A stretch of 64,000 bases of DNA from Morinoia aosen. Lineage: Eukaryota; Arthropoda; Malacostraca; Amphipoda; Talitridae. Positions 1-12,700 of this stretch are shown here, piece after piece. The stretch's first letter is position 1, and the number at the start of each line of letters is the position of its first letter. Position numbers and translations under genes: made by a program. The DNA lies in the NCBI GenBank assembly GCA_030386875.1, contig CM059562.1, positions 22,497,360 through 22,561,359 of the forward strand. The letters are read 5' to 3'. The notes beneath the pieces are model-generated. The model was not told the DNA's origin and made no database searches. It saw nothing but the letters and a program-made list of their open reading frames with translations.

Positions 1-868
1 CCGTTTGTTTCGTATCGACGATCAAGAACAAAGCCGATCAGACGACTAGGGTACCAAAGAGGTGGCTTAGTTACCACGACGCTGGTGAAGCCGTGCCAGA
101 GGTATCTGCTGTGCTTGCCACTGGAGAGAGTCTCGAGGATACCATATGGGCGGCTCATCTGCTGCATCATTTGGGCATCGATCGGATGTTCTACTTGGCT
201 CGTTAGATCCCTAGTGATCTGTCGCGAGAGCAGGTGATGCATGAGCTGGTTGGATGCGAGGCCTGTCAGCGGATCGATCCCGCTTTGCAGGAGGAGAATC
301 TCGTGGTGCGATATGGTTTTTCTGAAGAGGAGAGCTGGTGCCGGGCTGCGGTTGACGTAACCCATTACGGTGCCAAGCTCTACCTGTCCATGGTTGACTG
401 TGGACCCTCGCGGTTTGCCATCTGGCGACGGTTGCTGAATGAGTCAGCAGCGAGCATTGTCGCTCATTTATGCGAGGCCATAATTGAGCGAGGGCCGTGC
501 GATGAATTGTTGTTGTACAATTCGACGGCGTTTCGATCAGCGACTATTGAGCAGTTTACTAATGAGTGGGGGATTTCTCTGCGATTCCGTGCCGCCTACG
601 CTCCGAGTGGCACTGAGATCGTCGAGGGAAATCACCGGACAATCAAAAGGATTGCTGCTAAGGGTGGTATCTCCTCTGAGGAGGCCACATTTTGATAATA
701 TGTGACGCCTAGGAAGGAAACTGTGATTAGCTAAGTCCCTTCGAGCGGTATTTTCAAGTACCGCTGGCAAGTACCATTTGATGTCAATCTCCGGGTGATT
801 GATGGCTGCGAGAACAGTAGTTTTGCTGTTGGTGATGAGGTGTGAGTGTGTGGAAGGCTGCTAATTTT
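1..868 (+). mobile_element. Gypsy-type LTR retroelement fossil, integrase part (left fragment)
   Basis: Reading on the + strand gives a retroelement integrase: an HH..CxxC zinc-binding region (GCEACQRIDPA near 250-285), then core motifs including VDVTHYG, SRFAIWRRL and PSGTEIVEGNHRTIKR (to about 650). The SRFAIW and NHRTIKR signatures are familiar from arthropod Gypsy/Ty3 pol proteins. Weaker similarity to the pol C-terminal region continues to about 860. The fossil is cut by the window edge on the left and by a later insertion on the right, and it is broken in several places. Related C-terminal sequence reappears after 6602. It is probably the oldest layer of this nest. No LTR of this element can be delimited. 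Confidence 0.8.
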
Positions 869-1349
869 CTGTAGCCCCTTCCTCGAGTCTATCATGGGGT
901 TTAAGGCCCGGTAAGGGATAGTAACAAATCGGTCGGAGAAATGGGTTTATTGTTTAGATTACTGAGGCCAGTAATCTCAAGAAGTAACGAGAAAGTAAAA
1001 TAGTGTGACTAAAAGAGTGTAAACGTATGGGGGTGGCTGTGATCTGACGAAGAACAAAAGGGGTTAATATAATATAAAATAGTGCAAGCATGAACTAACA
1101 AAAAATGTACGGTTACATAAGAAATTGAATGAAAAGAATTAATTTCATTTGCCAGAAATAATAATTGGTTTTAGTGAATGCAGGACAGGGACCATCCGCC
1201 TGCTAAAGCAGAAATGACTATCGTGCACTGGGTACTTTACGAAATACGACTTATTAACCGACCTTTGTGACATTGGAAACACATTAACTATTATTTATTC
1301 TTCAACTACTAACTATTGCGATCTATCAAATGATAACAATTAATCAATG
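869..1349. other. Left half of an older insertion that hosts the Copia element
   Basis: There are no coding matches here. The Gypsy-type integrase similarity stops near 868 and resumes near 6602, and the motif ATTTT occurs at both edges (864-868 and 6602-6606). The flanks of the Copia element (869-1349 and 6064-6601) are therefore plausibly two halves of one older insertion of about 1 kb. Its family is not recognised; no TG..CA ends were found. This is an inference from layout. Confidence 0.4.
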
Positions 1350-1625
1350 TGTTAGACCAAAGAGGCCTCTTTCCATCTTGGAATAATGGAGTACGGCAAC
1401 GATTATAAGTGTGAGTGTGGGGTAGAGAAACACAGTAGGTAATCTAGGAACTACATGTACTGTACGTCCGTCGGGTACGGCGGCAAGAACAAGAAGAAGG
1501 AGCTCGATCGCTCTACAAAGGCGGTTAACACATGAACGTAGAAAACGGGACGGAAGCAATTTAATGGGCTACTGCGACAACTCATATATAATAAAAAATA
1601 TATATACTGGAGTTGGATCTCAACA
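1350..1625 (-). repeat. Copia 3' LTR
   Basis: 276-bp direct repeat partner of 5783-6058, beginning TGTTAGACC and ending CTCAACA on the + strand, so the terminal TGTT..AACA inverted repeat is present. The left flank CAATG is the target duplication. Confidence 0.92.
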
Positions 1626-1638
1626 CACCCCCTCCAAC
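1626..1638 (-). other. Copia polypurine tract
   Basis: On the minus strand this reads GTTGGAGGGGGTG, directly abutting the 3' LTR. Position and composition fit the primer for plus-strand DNA synthesis. Confidence 0.8.
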
Positions 1639-1882
1639 TGAAGTATTCCATCCCACTATGCATCAATTCACTTGAACATTGAACAGCAGAAAAAACAACA
1701 TAAAAAAAATCATCAGTGTAGATCAACAGATTACACTGAGCACGATACAAAAAAATATAACGCACAATAATGCATTGTCCGCAATAGCGTTAAGAGTATT
1801 GTACTCAAGAAAGTTCTACCTTTTCTTGCAACTGGTCTACACAAAGCTAAACTGGAAACATGTCAGACACAGTAACTTAGAA

Positions 1883-4800
1883 TTAAACACACACTTTGAA
1901 TTTAAGCAACGACTGTCTAGTAACATGCTTTGTGAACATGTCAGCCATGTTTTCCTCTGAAGGAACAAAGCTCAAAACTGCTTTATTGTCGTGAATGATT
2001 GCTCGAATGAAATGAAATCTTATGTCTATATGTTTCGAGCGTTGATGATGAACAGGGTTTTTGGCTAGGTCAATAGCACCTCTTTTATCAACAAAAATTT
2101 CAACCGGTTCATCATATCCATCCATATCACACAGAAGCTGTTTGAGAAAAATTCCCTCCTGCACAGCATAAGTCAAGGCAACATACTCAGCTTCGCAGCT
2201 TGAAAGAGCAACAATATTTTGTTTCTTGGACTTCCAAGATATCAGTGAACTGTTGCTAGGTGACTTAAACACATATCCTGATATGCTCTTCCGGTCAGAG
2301 GATCCACCCCAGTCAGAGTCAGAGAAACCAGTAATTTGCACGGGGTTCTCGGATTTCACAAATTTCAAACCATATGAAATAGTACCTTCAAGATACTTCA
2401 ACACAAATCATCACAAGTTCAGATGAGCATTTGTTGGACAAGTTAAATGTTGCGACAGTAATGTAACAACATAGCAAATATCAGGCCTAGTACAAGTCAT
2501 CAAGTAGATCAGGCTGCCAACTATCTCACGGAACAGTTTTGGATCGCACAAATTCCCAGAATCAGAGCTTACATCAAGCTTCTTGGCACTGGGATCACAT
2601 GCAATAGACTTAGGCTTACAATCAGACATCCTAAATTTTGACAAAATTTTCTCAACATACTTTGACTGCTTCATCTCAATTGAGTCATGCTTCACATCAA
2701 ATTCAATGCCTAGAAAACATGAAATTTGTCCAAGATCTTTCATTTTGAATTTATTTGACAACGAACACTTTACTTCACTCAATACAACAGCGTTAGAAGA
2801 GGCAAAAATTAAATCATCAACCCATACAATGATAATCACTTTTCCAGAGTCGCTTTCCCTCACATAGACACAAGTATCACTGAGAGATTGAACAAAATTT
2901 TGTTCAACAAGAAAATGATGCAAAAGGTTGTTCCAATTACGGCCACTTTGCTTTAAGCCATACAAAGATTTTTTGAGTTTGCAGACTAACTTCTCTCCAT
3001 TTTTGTCAAGTTCAACAAATCCCTCAGGCTGTTCTACAAAAACATCACAGTCTATTTTTGCATGAAGATAAGCAGTGCACACATCTATCTGGTGCACAAT
3101 GTACGACTTTTGCACAGCAATATCCATCAGCATTCTAACAGAAGTTAGACGTGCTGTTGGAGAATAGGTTTCTTTGAAGTCGACATCAGCTACTTGGGAA
3201 TATCCCTTGGCTACATAACGAGCTTTGAAAGTTCCCTGATCATTGGGTCCTGATTTAACACTATAGACCCATCGTCCCCCAATAACAGATCTATCTTTTG
3301 GCTTTTCAACAAGTTCAAACGTTTCATTATCGGATAGTGCAGCCATCTCAGTGCTCATTGCCTGTTTCCACTCAACAGAATCTGGGGATGAAATTGCCTC
3401 AGAGTAAGACTTAGGGATACTGCTCACTCTGTAACAATAATCAACAAAATTATTAGTGATATCCAATTCATCTGGATCAAGATAGTCTTTTAAATAAGCT
3501 GGAGGCTTCTTTTCTCTCAGAGGAAATCTTCTAGTGGGCTCTGCATCTGAATGAGTTTCATTTTAAATCACTTCTGGGACAGTCCCAGGTTTCAACTCAG
3601 CCTCAGCCTTGTCAGCCTTCTCACTTTGTTTCAACTCAGCAGGGTTATCTACAGCAATGAACTCATCCTCACCCACCACATTTCTAGAAATTTTATCACA
3701 GAATGTGACACATCTGACTCTTTTTATTTGACAAGTTTCAGGGAAATAAATCATGTAAGCAGGGCTGCACGGGTCATATCCCAGAAAAATACCCTGCTCT
3801 GATCTAGGGTCAAGTTTTCCTGGGTCTTGAACCATGGCAAAACATTTTGAACCAAAAATGTGCATATTGGAGAGGTCAGGTTTCTTTCCCGTGAACATCT
3901 CAAAAGGAGTTTTGCCTGTCCTTTTGTTGAAACACCTATTTCTAATGTAAGCAGCTGTTCTTACAGCATGATTCCACAATTCTTTTGGCAAATTTGCATG
4001 TAGCAACAAACACCTAGCCATCTCAAACAATGATCTCCAAGATCTCTCAGCAGTCCCATTCTGATGGGGAGAGTACGGAGCTGAAAATTCATGCTTTATT
4101 TTGTTCTCCGTGACAACAGCTTTGAACAAGTTTGAGGAATACTCTGTACCGTTATCTGTTCTTAGACGCTTTACAGAGCCAAATGGAGCAGAATCAGCCA
4201 AGAATTTTTTAAATGCCCCAACAGTGTCACTTTTACTTTTGAGGAAATACACAAAAATGAGGCCTGAAAAGTCATCCACAAAAGACATGACATACATGGA
4301 ATTCTCAAAAGAAGTAGGGCTTATAAGTCCAGCTAGGTCACTATGGACTAGCTCTAAAGGTTTTCTTCACTTTTCATCAGGGTCTCTGCCTCTATATTGA
4401 CACATTTTACCCTGGACACAGATCTCACAATCGAAATTATGCTTGTTGGTAATTTTCATTCCTTTAGTAATACCTTCTAAGCTCAATACATCTTTTACAT
4501 TACAATGCCCAAGAATATTGTGCCACTCCTCCAGAGTGTGTTCACCAACAGCATTAATAGAATCAACAGAGCTTACAGAATTTAAATAATATAGCTTACC
4601 ACATTTTTTAATATTAAACGCATTCCCATCTGAAGCAAACAACTTTGAGGCGTTTTGACTGAAATTAAATGATGCACCTTGATCAAAAGCAGCCTGGACA
4701 GAGAAAATATTCTGCTTGAAACTAGGAATACAAAGAACATTTTTTAAAAGAACATTGTGTTTCCTATTTTTGGCATCAGTCAAGGTAATTTGCGCATCAC

Positions 4801-5810
4801 CCTTACAATCTACAATATTGTTCATTCTAGAACCATCAGCCAATTCAATGAAATGCTTACTAGGGTCAAAACTTTCATCTAAAGATAGAAACTTAGATTT
4901 ATCACAAATAATGTGAGCAGTAGCTCCACAATCCACCAGTAACTTTGCACTGTCTACAACAGAAGCACTTTCTGAGTCTGTTGATACTCTAAGACAATAA
5001 GAGCTTCTCACATCTTTGCTATCAGTAGCCATCGCTTTCGCGGTATCTTTTCTTCGGCAAAAAATATTATCATGAGATTCACTTTTACAAATAGAACACC
5101 ACCGATTTTTCTTTGCACTTTTGTAGTATTTACACTCAAATTTCTTGTGACCTGACTTACCACATAAGTAACAAGTAATTTTAGAATCTTTCACTTTCAT
5201 AATTCTTTCTTCACTTTCACTGTAGCCTTGTCGGGTCTTCTTCGTTTCCTCTTCACTCTTGAGAGCCGATTTGAATATCATGAAGTCGATTTATTTACTG
5301 TCACTTTGCGTGATGACGGTAGAAAAAGCGTTGTAGGCAGCTGGCAATCCTTTGATAATCATGGCGATAATCAGTCCATCGCTGATATTTTCGCCGGCTT
5401 TCTTCAGGTAGGAAGCAGTTGTCTCTGCCCGCAGCAAGTAGTCGGTTACCGTCTCGCCATTTTTCATCTTCAGCCCAGCCAACTCGCAATACAGAGAAAT
5501 AATTCTCGGTTTACTGCTGCCGAGGTAATGATCACGCAGAATCTTCATGGATTTTCTTCCATCTCCATAGGCGTCTCTGATAATCAACGAGAGACTTTTA
5601 TCATCGAGCCTTTGTACGAGCTCGGAGAACACTTGCTTGTTCTTCTCAACATCCAGACTTGATTCTTCTCCCTCACCGACGGCATCCAACGACTTCAAGT
5701 CTAGGTAGGCCCGAAATTTCACTTCCCACAACTCATACCTTTCATCATTGCCATCAAAAGTTAGGTTACTGGGCCCATAACCTGTTAGACCAAAGAGGCC
5801 TTTTTCCATC
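1883..5810 (-). pseudogene. Copia gag-pol coding region (fossil)
   Basis: The polyprotein region runs on the minus strand from the gag-like N-terminus (NLTFDGNDERYELW motif region) through CCHC knuckle, protease, integrase, reverse transcriptase and RNase H to the end of the coding sequence near 1883. Frame interruptions are present (about five readable pieces), so no full polyprotein is encoded. The first ATG in frame with gag lies inside the 5' LTR, and the frame runs across the primer site, which is unusual. Identity as Copia rests on domain order and on the VDDL reverse-transcriptase motif. Confidence 0.88.
5769..5782 (-). other. Copia primer-binding site, initiator Met tRNA internal fragment
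   Basis: The + strand reads CTGGGCCCATAACC, identical to the anticodon-arm region of animal initiator Met tRNA. The element strand is therefore complementary to an internal tRNA fragment, adjacent to the 5' LTR. Use of an internal iMet fragment rather than the tRNA 3' end is a known feature of Drosophila copia-like elements. Confidence 0.88.
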
Positions 5811-6058
5811 TTAGAATAATGGAGTACGGCAACGATTATAAGTATGAGTGTGGGGTAGAGAAACATAGTAGGTAATCTAGGAACTACATGTACTGTACGT
5901 CCGTCGGGTACGGCGGCAAGAAGAAGAAGAAGGAGCTCGATCACTCTACAAAGGCGGTTAACACATGAACATAGAAAACGGGACGGAAGCAATTTAATGG
6001 GCGACTGTGACAACTCATTTATAATAATAAATATATAAACTGGAGTTGGATCTCAACA
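5783..6058 (-). repeat. Copia 5' LTR
   Basis: 276-bp repeat matching 1350-1625, followed on the right by the CAATG target duplication (6059-6063). On the element strand it carries an ATG near 5809 that is in frame with gag. Confidence 0.92.
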
Positions 6059-6063
6059 CAATG

Positions 6064-6601
6064 GCCAATTAGATTCGAGTTTTAATAAGTAGTTACATGA
6101 TGTTCTCCTCTAATTACAACCTACAAAAATCTAAATGCTTGTGACATTACAATGATTATTATTGGGGCCCTTCTATATGTCCGCCGAATCAATCGCCGGT
6201 CACTTGCCGTGCGTCAGGTAACTATTCACTTCAACACAAACTATATCAATAGCATGATGGTCTAGAATACAATTCATTTCACTCGACTTGTGCGCTTTTT
6301 GCACATGAACACATTTAACACAATCACATTGTACACAAAAGCACATGTTACCAAAAGCAGACACTCACCCCAGATGGTTTTATGGAGGACACGGTACAAC
6401 TACATCGTGCTGGTGGTTGTTGGGAAATGGGCTGGTGTCCACCACTTGACGATCGGCCTTGGCAAAATGTTGCCATAGAGCCTTTAGTATTTCGATGCGT
6501 GATGCGCTTGTGAAATATTTTTTTTTTGTGTCGATTAAATGCAATTTAAATCGCAACCAACACTTTAGTTTTAATACATAATTCATTATAATATATTTAG
6601 A
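6064..6601. other. Right half of the older insertion hosting Copia
   Basis: No recognisable coding sequence. It is taken as the continuation of 869-1349 because Gypsy-type similarity only resumes beyond it, at an ATTTT motif shared with the left edge. Family unknown. Confidence 0.35.
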
Positions 6602-7430
6602 ATTTTACTAGGCACCACAGGTGAAACCCCCCATGCCCTCAACCATGAAGCAGTGGACGTCAGGTGAGGTCACTGGCGTCGTGTCTTAGCACGTGGTGTG
6701 CGTAGACGACATGCCTAAGCATGTGCGCGACGTTAGGAAACGTCGGTTTGGTGGTGAGTGAGGCAAGGATCCTGAGAACCACGTTGCTGACGCCACGGAG
6801 CCCGAAGCGATGGTCTTCGGCAGGGAGGGCAACTACGGTGCAACTCCCTTTGCGTTGCCAGAGGAAGTTGTTGACATCTTAAAGAGGGAACCTGTTGAGC
6901 TGGCGGCGAATTGCGAGTTGACTGATGATCAAGAGGAGGATCATCCCCCGGAAGAGGAGGGCGATGAGTGAGATGCTGTTGGCAGCGATGCTGGGAAGCA
7001 TCGGGAGGAGCTTGAGCCATTTAAGCGGTCACACCGTGAGCGACGGCGTTCCACATACATGAATGAGTATGAGAGCTAGGCACTAAGCAGCGTGAGTTTC
7101 GTGAGAAATTGGGGGAGATGTGGTGTCTGCCACTGCAAGAGGACGCTGTAAAGGTGTACGCACCGGCTGAGTGAGACAGCTATCTCACTGGTGGTCGGCA
7201 GACGGCTGCCAGCGTGGTGGCAGTGTGATTACAGCAGCGATAGAGTGAGAACGGATCTTACGTTCTTGGCATTAGAAGTGCGTCTTTGTGTATACAGTGA
7301 GGCAGTGATCTGCATAGTTGCGAGGAAACTGGAGTTGTACAATGAGACAGTGATAGAGCTGCGTAGTTGCGCGGCAACTGGAGTTGTCCGAGTGATAGAG
7401 TGCTTCCGTCCCGTAGAGTGATTTGATTGC
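6602..7430 (+). mobile_element. Gypsy-type LTR retroelement fossil (right fragment)
   Basis: The + strand shows similarity to the C-terminal tail of Gypsy/Ty3 pol, including WTSGEVTGVVS and MPKHVRDVRKR motifs (about 6640-6750), followed by an acidic, Arg-rich tail. This is the expected continuation of the family seen at 1-868. It is clearly broken in several places. From about 7300 to 7400 two imperfect copies of a unit of about 54 bp (around the words AGTTGCG and CTGGAGTTGT) occur. This could be terminal-repeat sequence, but no partner LTR is in the window. Confidence 0.65.
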
Positions 7431-7509
7431 TCCTGGTTGGAAGAAGTAGGGTTGCAACAGTGAAAGGTCTTACAGGTGCGGAGAGTGTCGTACTTTTGGC
7501 ACTGTTCTC

Positions 7510-9158
7510 TGTCGCGCCCTTACTCCCCAAAGTTTCCCGGGGGAGAAAAACACCGGCAGAAGAAGGAGCATGTATTGGGCGCATGTGAATACGTCACTGC
7601 AAAAACAAGGCTTATTTAGTTCTACAAATAAATCAGCTTGAAGGCACAAAGAAAGTATTCAAGTTTACAACTAAATTAGCTCGGCGGCACATGGAAAGAA
7701 CATTCTTTGCATTAACCTAGATATTACGATCACAAAGGCGATCAATGCCTCTGCGATACAAACAGTTTCGAAAACGACGCAGATTTTAAGAAAAATAAGA
7801 AGCACTGCGAGAAAGCAAAATGTAAAATAAATAAGAAGTTTCTAATCGTCTCCACTTTTATTACTAGAGCTTAGCTGCTGGTACAAAAGAGGTAACAGTG
7901 AGTATTACTCGACACGACGGAAACAGGGTGGTACGTCTTTACACTTCAAAATACTCACATCTTTATATGCGAGACCTCCGCTGCGACACAGACCCTAAGC
8001 TACTTTTCATGTTTTACATTGCCTGTAAAGTAAAAGAAATCACATTAAATTGTTATCATACGCACACGAGATTTACAAACCAGACTAGGCTTAACTTTAC
8101 AAAGACACGAAAGGGCTCAAGGTCGGCCATTTTTTTATAAGGCGCTCGAGGCGCAGTAATACACGACACCTGCATATAGATGACTCGTAAATGCACAAGA
8201 CCTTCAAATACAATCATAACGCAGTAAATTAAAGCATCTCGGCCCTTTCAATAAATAACGCACTTATTCGATCATACAAATCGATCAGACAAGATTCGAT
8301 CATACAAGAATCTTCCTATCATCTCAACATTTACCCACAAAGTATTAAGAGAACGTTTCGAAACGACGGCCATACTTTAGATATTTGAACAACACACACA
8401 AAGATAGAATGGCTATCTACCGTTCTTACTGATATAAGGCACACTTTCACTTCAGTTCCTTACTCTTATTAAGTTCAATCATCACTTAAAAGGGCTAAGC
8501 ACACATTTAAAACGCAGGCACAAGAGAAATTAAGAGATCGTTTGAGCACGAACTATCGCACCTAGCCCCCGGAAGAGCATTTGCAACAGTGCGACGCGAG
8601 AGCTAAGAGTCAAGAGTCGCCAACAAGAATGTTACCAAAAAACCCCAGCATACGCTAAAAGAAAAAACCCAGATCAGCGAAAAGGGCGTAAATGAATAAA
8701 TTTTCTTACCCTTTTTCTATTGTTTTCGTGGTTACCAAAAGTACAATCATTGTTGCTTCTTGAATTAATTGTTTTGTATTGTTATTGTTTTAACTGTAAA
8801 CCGCAGGGGACAGATAAAAACCCAGATCCGCGGTTAAAACCCCAGAATGCGCAGCCCGCATACATAGAATCTACGAAAAGGCAGAGAACTCCAGCAATCA
8901 ATTCTACATGCGCGAACAGAACTAGAACGTTTGATATGTATCGGAGTTTTTTATTCTTATTTTTTAAATAAAGATATTATCGACATTTAGTGACATTAAC
9001 GATTAACTTTGCTGATATAATTAAGTTATTGACCTAATACCGCTCATTTCAAAATCACGAATTCGTTCTGGAACTTTCGGGACAGTCAAATGAGAAACGG
9101 TTCATTTAAAATGGCGGGCTAAAAACGAAATGACTTAAAGACGGAGAAAGGCACGACA
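7510..9158 (-). repeat. BEL/Pao 3' LTR
   Basis: 1,649-bp repeat starting TGTCGCGCCC and ending GACA, matching 16268-17917 almost base for base. The left flank TCTC is the target duplication. Small open frames here (for example near 7898 and 8720) occur identically in both LTRs and are not genes. Confidence 0.93.
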
Positions 9159-9173
9159 CTCCCCCCTATTTTG
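9159..9173 (-). other. BEL/Pao polypurine tract
   Basis: On the minus strand it reads as AAAATAGGGGGGAG immediately before the 3' LTR, a standard purine primer. Between it and the end of pol near 9731 lie about 560 bp without coding potential. Confidence 0.75.
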
Positions 9174-9730
9174 AAAAAATACACAGGCAAACATCCTTGC
9201 GACGGCTTGAAGAGAGCACGTAAAGAGTACCTTAGCTTTGTACACGATAATCAGTAACATTACGCTCATACTGAAAGACCATACATCAATCCGTTACAAT
9301 ACGAAATTTCTTAAACCTAGATAGAGATCATTCTTCCTTAGTCCGAAAGACACAAGAACAACGCACGTGACTAGTGTTAGGAACGCTACGAGCGAATAAT
9401 ACAACAAAATTAGAGGCGAACCCCGTCAGTATTCAAATTTAATATTATATAGTAGTCAAACCGCAAACTGACTTAGTGAGAGATAGATAGGAGAGGAAAA
9501 ACGAACGTGCTTCACGCATCACACCACTACCGGGAGAGGAAGGAGAAGTCTGCAGCTCTTCACCTCCCCCCATCGGCAGCAGTGAGACACCTTCCGCCGA
9601 CCGCTTGAAATAAGTTTATTAACAATAGGTAAGCTTGACAAGGAGACTGGAAGGAAGCGTCACAGTTGCGACGGGCACGATAGATAGAGTACACTAATCA
9701 AATTGATTCAAGAATCTGACACTATGAGGT

Positions 9731-12700
9731 CTAGTTGTCCCCTCGGAGACCTAAACTTACTACCTTGCATATCGGACGTTCGCACGCTATCGTGCCTCCC
9801 GCAGCAGCGGCCCGAGATACCACTACGGAACGTACTAGACCGTCCCCGCTCTTCTTTACCCTGACTACCCTACCCATCGCCCATTTATTTCTCGGAGCAG
9901 GCTCGACGAGCATGACGATGTCTCCAGGGCTCAAGTTGGTTGTCCTCTTCGTCCACTTGGAGCGCGATTGAAGCTTCTGTATGTAGTCGCTTTTCCACTT
10001 CTGCCAGAAGACCTCTGCCAGATGGTTTACTCTACGCCAGCGCTTCTTTCCGTAGGCTATGAGGTCCTCAGGGGAGGTGTCGCAGAGAGGAGGGTTGTCG
10101 CCCGCTTCTTTCAACGTTAGGAGCATGTTTGGAGTCAGGGGTTGTGGATCATTAGGGTCGCTCGATAGGGACCATAATGGCGTGTTGTTGACGATTGATG
10201 CTGCTTCTTGAAAAAAGGTGTAGAGCTCATCTCTACTAGGTGTTCGCATGCCGCACTGGGAAAGCGAGAACAACATGGCCTTCTTTATAGCTCCCACTTT
10301 ACGTTCCCAAACTCCACCAAAATGGGGTGCGTGAGGGGGATTAAAGATCCACTGCACATCGAAGTCTTGCAGCGTCTTGGAGAGTGACCTCATGTCGAGG
10401 TCCTGGTTATAGCTGCCGACGAAATTAGAACCGCGGTCGCTCCTTATGATTTTGCACGATCCACGAACGCACATGAATCGCCTGAGAGCGTTTCGAAAGC
10501 TAGAAGTGTCCATGGCAGGCAGCGGTTCCACATGCACCGCTCTAGAGGTTAGACAGGTCAACACCAAGGCCCATACCTTAGAAGTCCTCTTATTGCTTCT
10601 CGTAGAGATTCCCTCGACGACCTGCCACGGGCCTGCCACGTCCAAACCTGTGTTCGTAAAGGGAGCGGTGCAAGCAAGTCGGTCCTCCGGTAGGTCACTC
10701 ATTTTCTGCTCTTCGGGTCTCCTTCTCAATTTTCTACACACGACGCAGTCATTTACGAACTTACGGATGACCTTCTTTCCGTGCACTATATGATAGCCTG
10801 CATCTCGTACGGCTCCATGAGAAATGTGAGCACCTTGATGCCCGGAGAGTTTGTGATAATGAGACACAATGCTAGAGGTGAGCGGGTGGTCTTCGGGAAG
10901 CACAATGGGGTGCTTTATACACCCGGGCAAGTTGACGCGCCTGAGGCGTCCGCCTACTCGCAACAGACCGTCAGCATCAATAAAGGGGCTTAAAGAAGAC
11001 AAAGGGTGGCGCAGAGGAATGTCCTTTTCTTTCTTGAGATTACTGATCACGTCTTGAAAGGTTGCGTGTTGAACGTCAGAGATGGCTAACTTCTCACCAC
11101 CGAAGTTTAGTGATTCCAAGGGTCTGATGGCCAGAGCCACTCCTTTTCTTTGCTGAGTTCGGTCCTTCCATTTGAAATAGAAGTTCGTCGCCAGTCTTGA
11201 TGCTCTACGAACAGAGACAAAGTCACCAGTTAAGTAGGCACGAACTTCACGCTGAAGCTCTAGGGTCTGAAGGGAGGTGACGAAATTCGAGCATTCCTGG
11301 ACGAGTTTCTCCTCGGGCAAACTCACGGAAAGCGAGATATCTGCGCCTTCTTGCTCGTCAGGCAGATGATCTTCCCACAGAAAGGAAGGGCCCGTCAACC
11401 AGCGTATCCTCTTCAGGTTCTCTGCGCTTGTGGGACGAGAGGCCATATCCGCCGGGTTGCACTCTGTGGCTACGTACCGCCAGAGTTCCTTGGGACAAAC
11501 CTTCGTAGCCGCTTCAATTTTTCTAGTCACATACTTTGAAAATCTTTTAGTTTCGTTGTTGAGGTAGCCCAGCACTACCTTGCTGTCTGAGTACATCACT
11601 ACGTCGTTGATCTCGACGCTCATCTATTCGCATATTCTTCTGGAGGCCTCGCTGCACTCGACGGCCGCGCAGAGTTCCAAACGTGGTATGCTTGTGGCAG
11701 CTCTGGGAGCCACCTTGCTGTCAGCGCTTACAAAAGACACGTGTACTCGTCCACTCACATCGACTGATCGTAAGTAGGTGGCATGTCCTATGGCTTGTTC
11801 AGAGGCGTCGGCAAAGGAATGCAAACTTTGTGAATGAACCTCCCCGAAGTCTCCAGGAATGAGGCACCTGTCCAACGACAGGTCGGAGAGTCCTCGCAAC
11901 GACTCTTTCCACGATTCCCACGTCGCAAAATGAGCGACGGGAAGAGGATCGTCCCACCCCAACTTTGCCAAATTTTCTGGGTCTTGTTTTACGGGAGGGA
12001 TCAAGGTGCGCATGATCAGTCGGCCTCCCAATACGACGGGGCTAGCTAAGCCGATTGGATCGAAGATTGAATTGACGGTGGCTAACAAACCACTGTGCTC
12101 TCCGTGGCACAGCGGTTAAGGGATCGGACTTGTATGCTGGAAGTCGCGGGTTCGTTCCCAGCGCTGGCGCGAAGATTTTCCCTGTTGGGTATAAGGGAAA
12201 GCTCAAGCACAATACCCCACTCAACCCAGGTGTCGGAAATGGGTACCGGCTTTACGGGGGAACCGTCATGGTGTCCTATATATAGGCTTAGTTATAAGAC
12301 ATTTGAAAAACCAATGCTAAGATCATATGTAACAGGCTTGATTGGAAATAAAGCATCCCAAAGATGCCGATGTTAACCTTTCGTGAACGGGCGGTCCACC
12401 ACCTCGGTATGTACGTCAAACCGGTCGGTCGTAGTATTCCACGTCACTCCCAGGGTGCGCTGACTACAACCATCCTCCCAAAACTCCACCTTTCCTTCCT
12501 CGCGTTCCGATTCCGGGAATGCGTTCAAAACCTCCTGATGACTAGAAGAGATTTTGTGAAGACGAACCTTGAACGTCTCCAGGTACTCTCGAGTCTTGAC
12601 TAGAATGTCGACGGCCTCTTGAGCTGAACCTGCGGATCCCAGTCCGTCGTCAACGTAAAATCCGCGCTCGACGTAGCTCAGAGCCTTCCAGGCAAGTCTG

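Larger units (their letters stand above)
1350..6058 (-). mobile_element. Ty1/Copia LTR retrotransposon, fossil with both LTRs
   Basis: A complete Copia-type element of 4.7 kb on the minus strand. It has two 276-bp LTRs and a 5-bp target duplication, CAATG, at 1345-1349 and 6059-6063. Parts in element order are: gag-like region (about 5.8-5.3 kb), CCHC knuckle CYLCGKSGHKKFEC, aspartic protease motif LLVDCGATAH, integrase zinc region and core (VDDFSG, TDNGTEY, SPHQNGTAERSWRSL), reverse transcriptase with WVDDLIFAS, and RNase H with SSCEAEYVAL. This order of integrase before RT defines Copia. The coding region is broken into roughly five pieces, so it is a fossil. By eye the LTRs differ at about a dozen sites, older than the neighbouring BEL element. 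Confidence 0.93.

Noticed and set aside
7898-8971. Identical short frames in both BEL/Pao LTRs
   Set aside because: Identity reflects LTR duplication, not gene conservation.
12101-12170. tRNA gene at the SINE head
   Set aside because: Has promoter boxes but cannot form a proper acceptor stem and continues into a shared body; two dispersed copies show it is a SINE.
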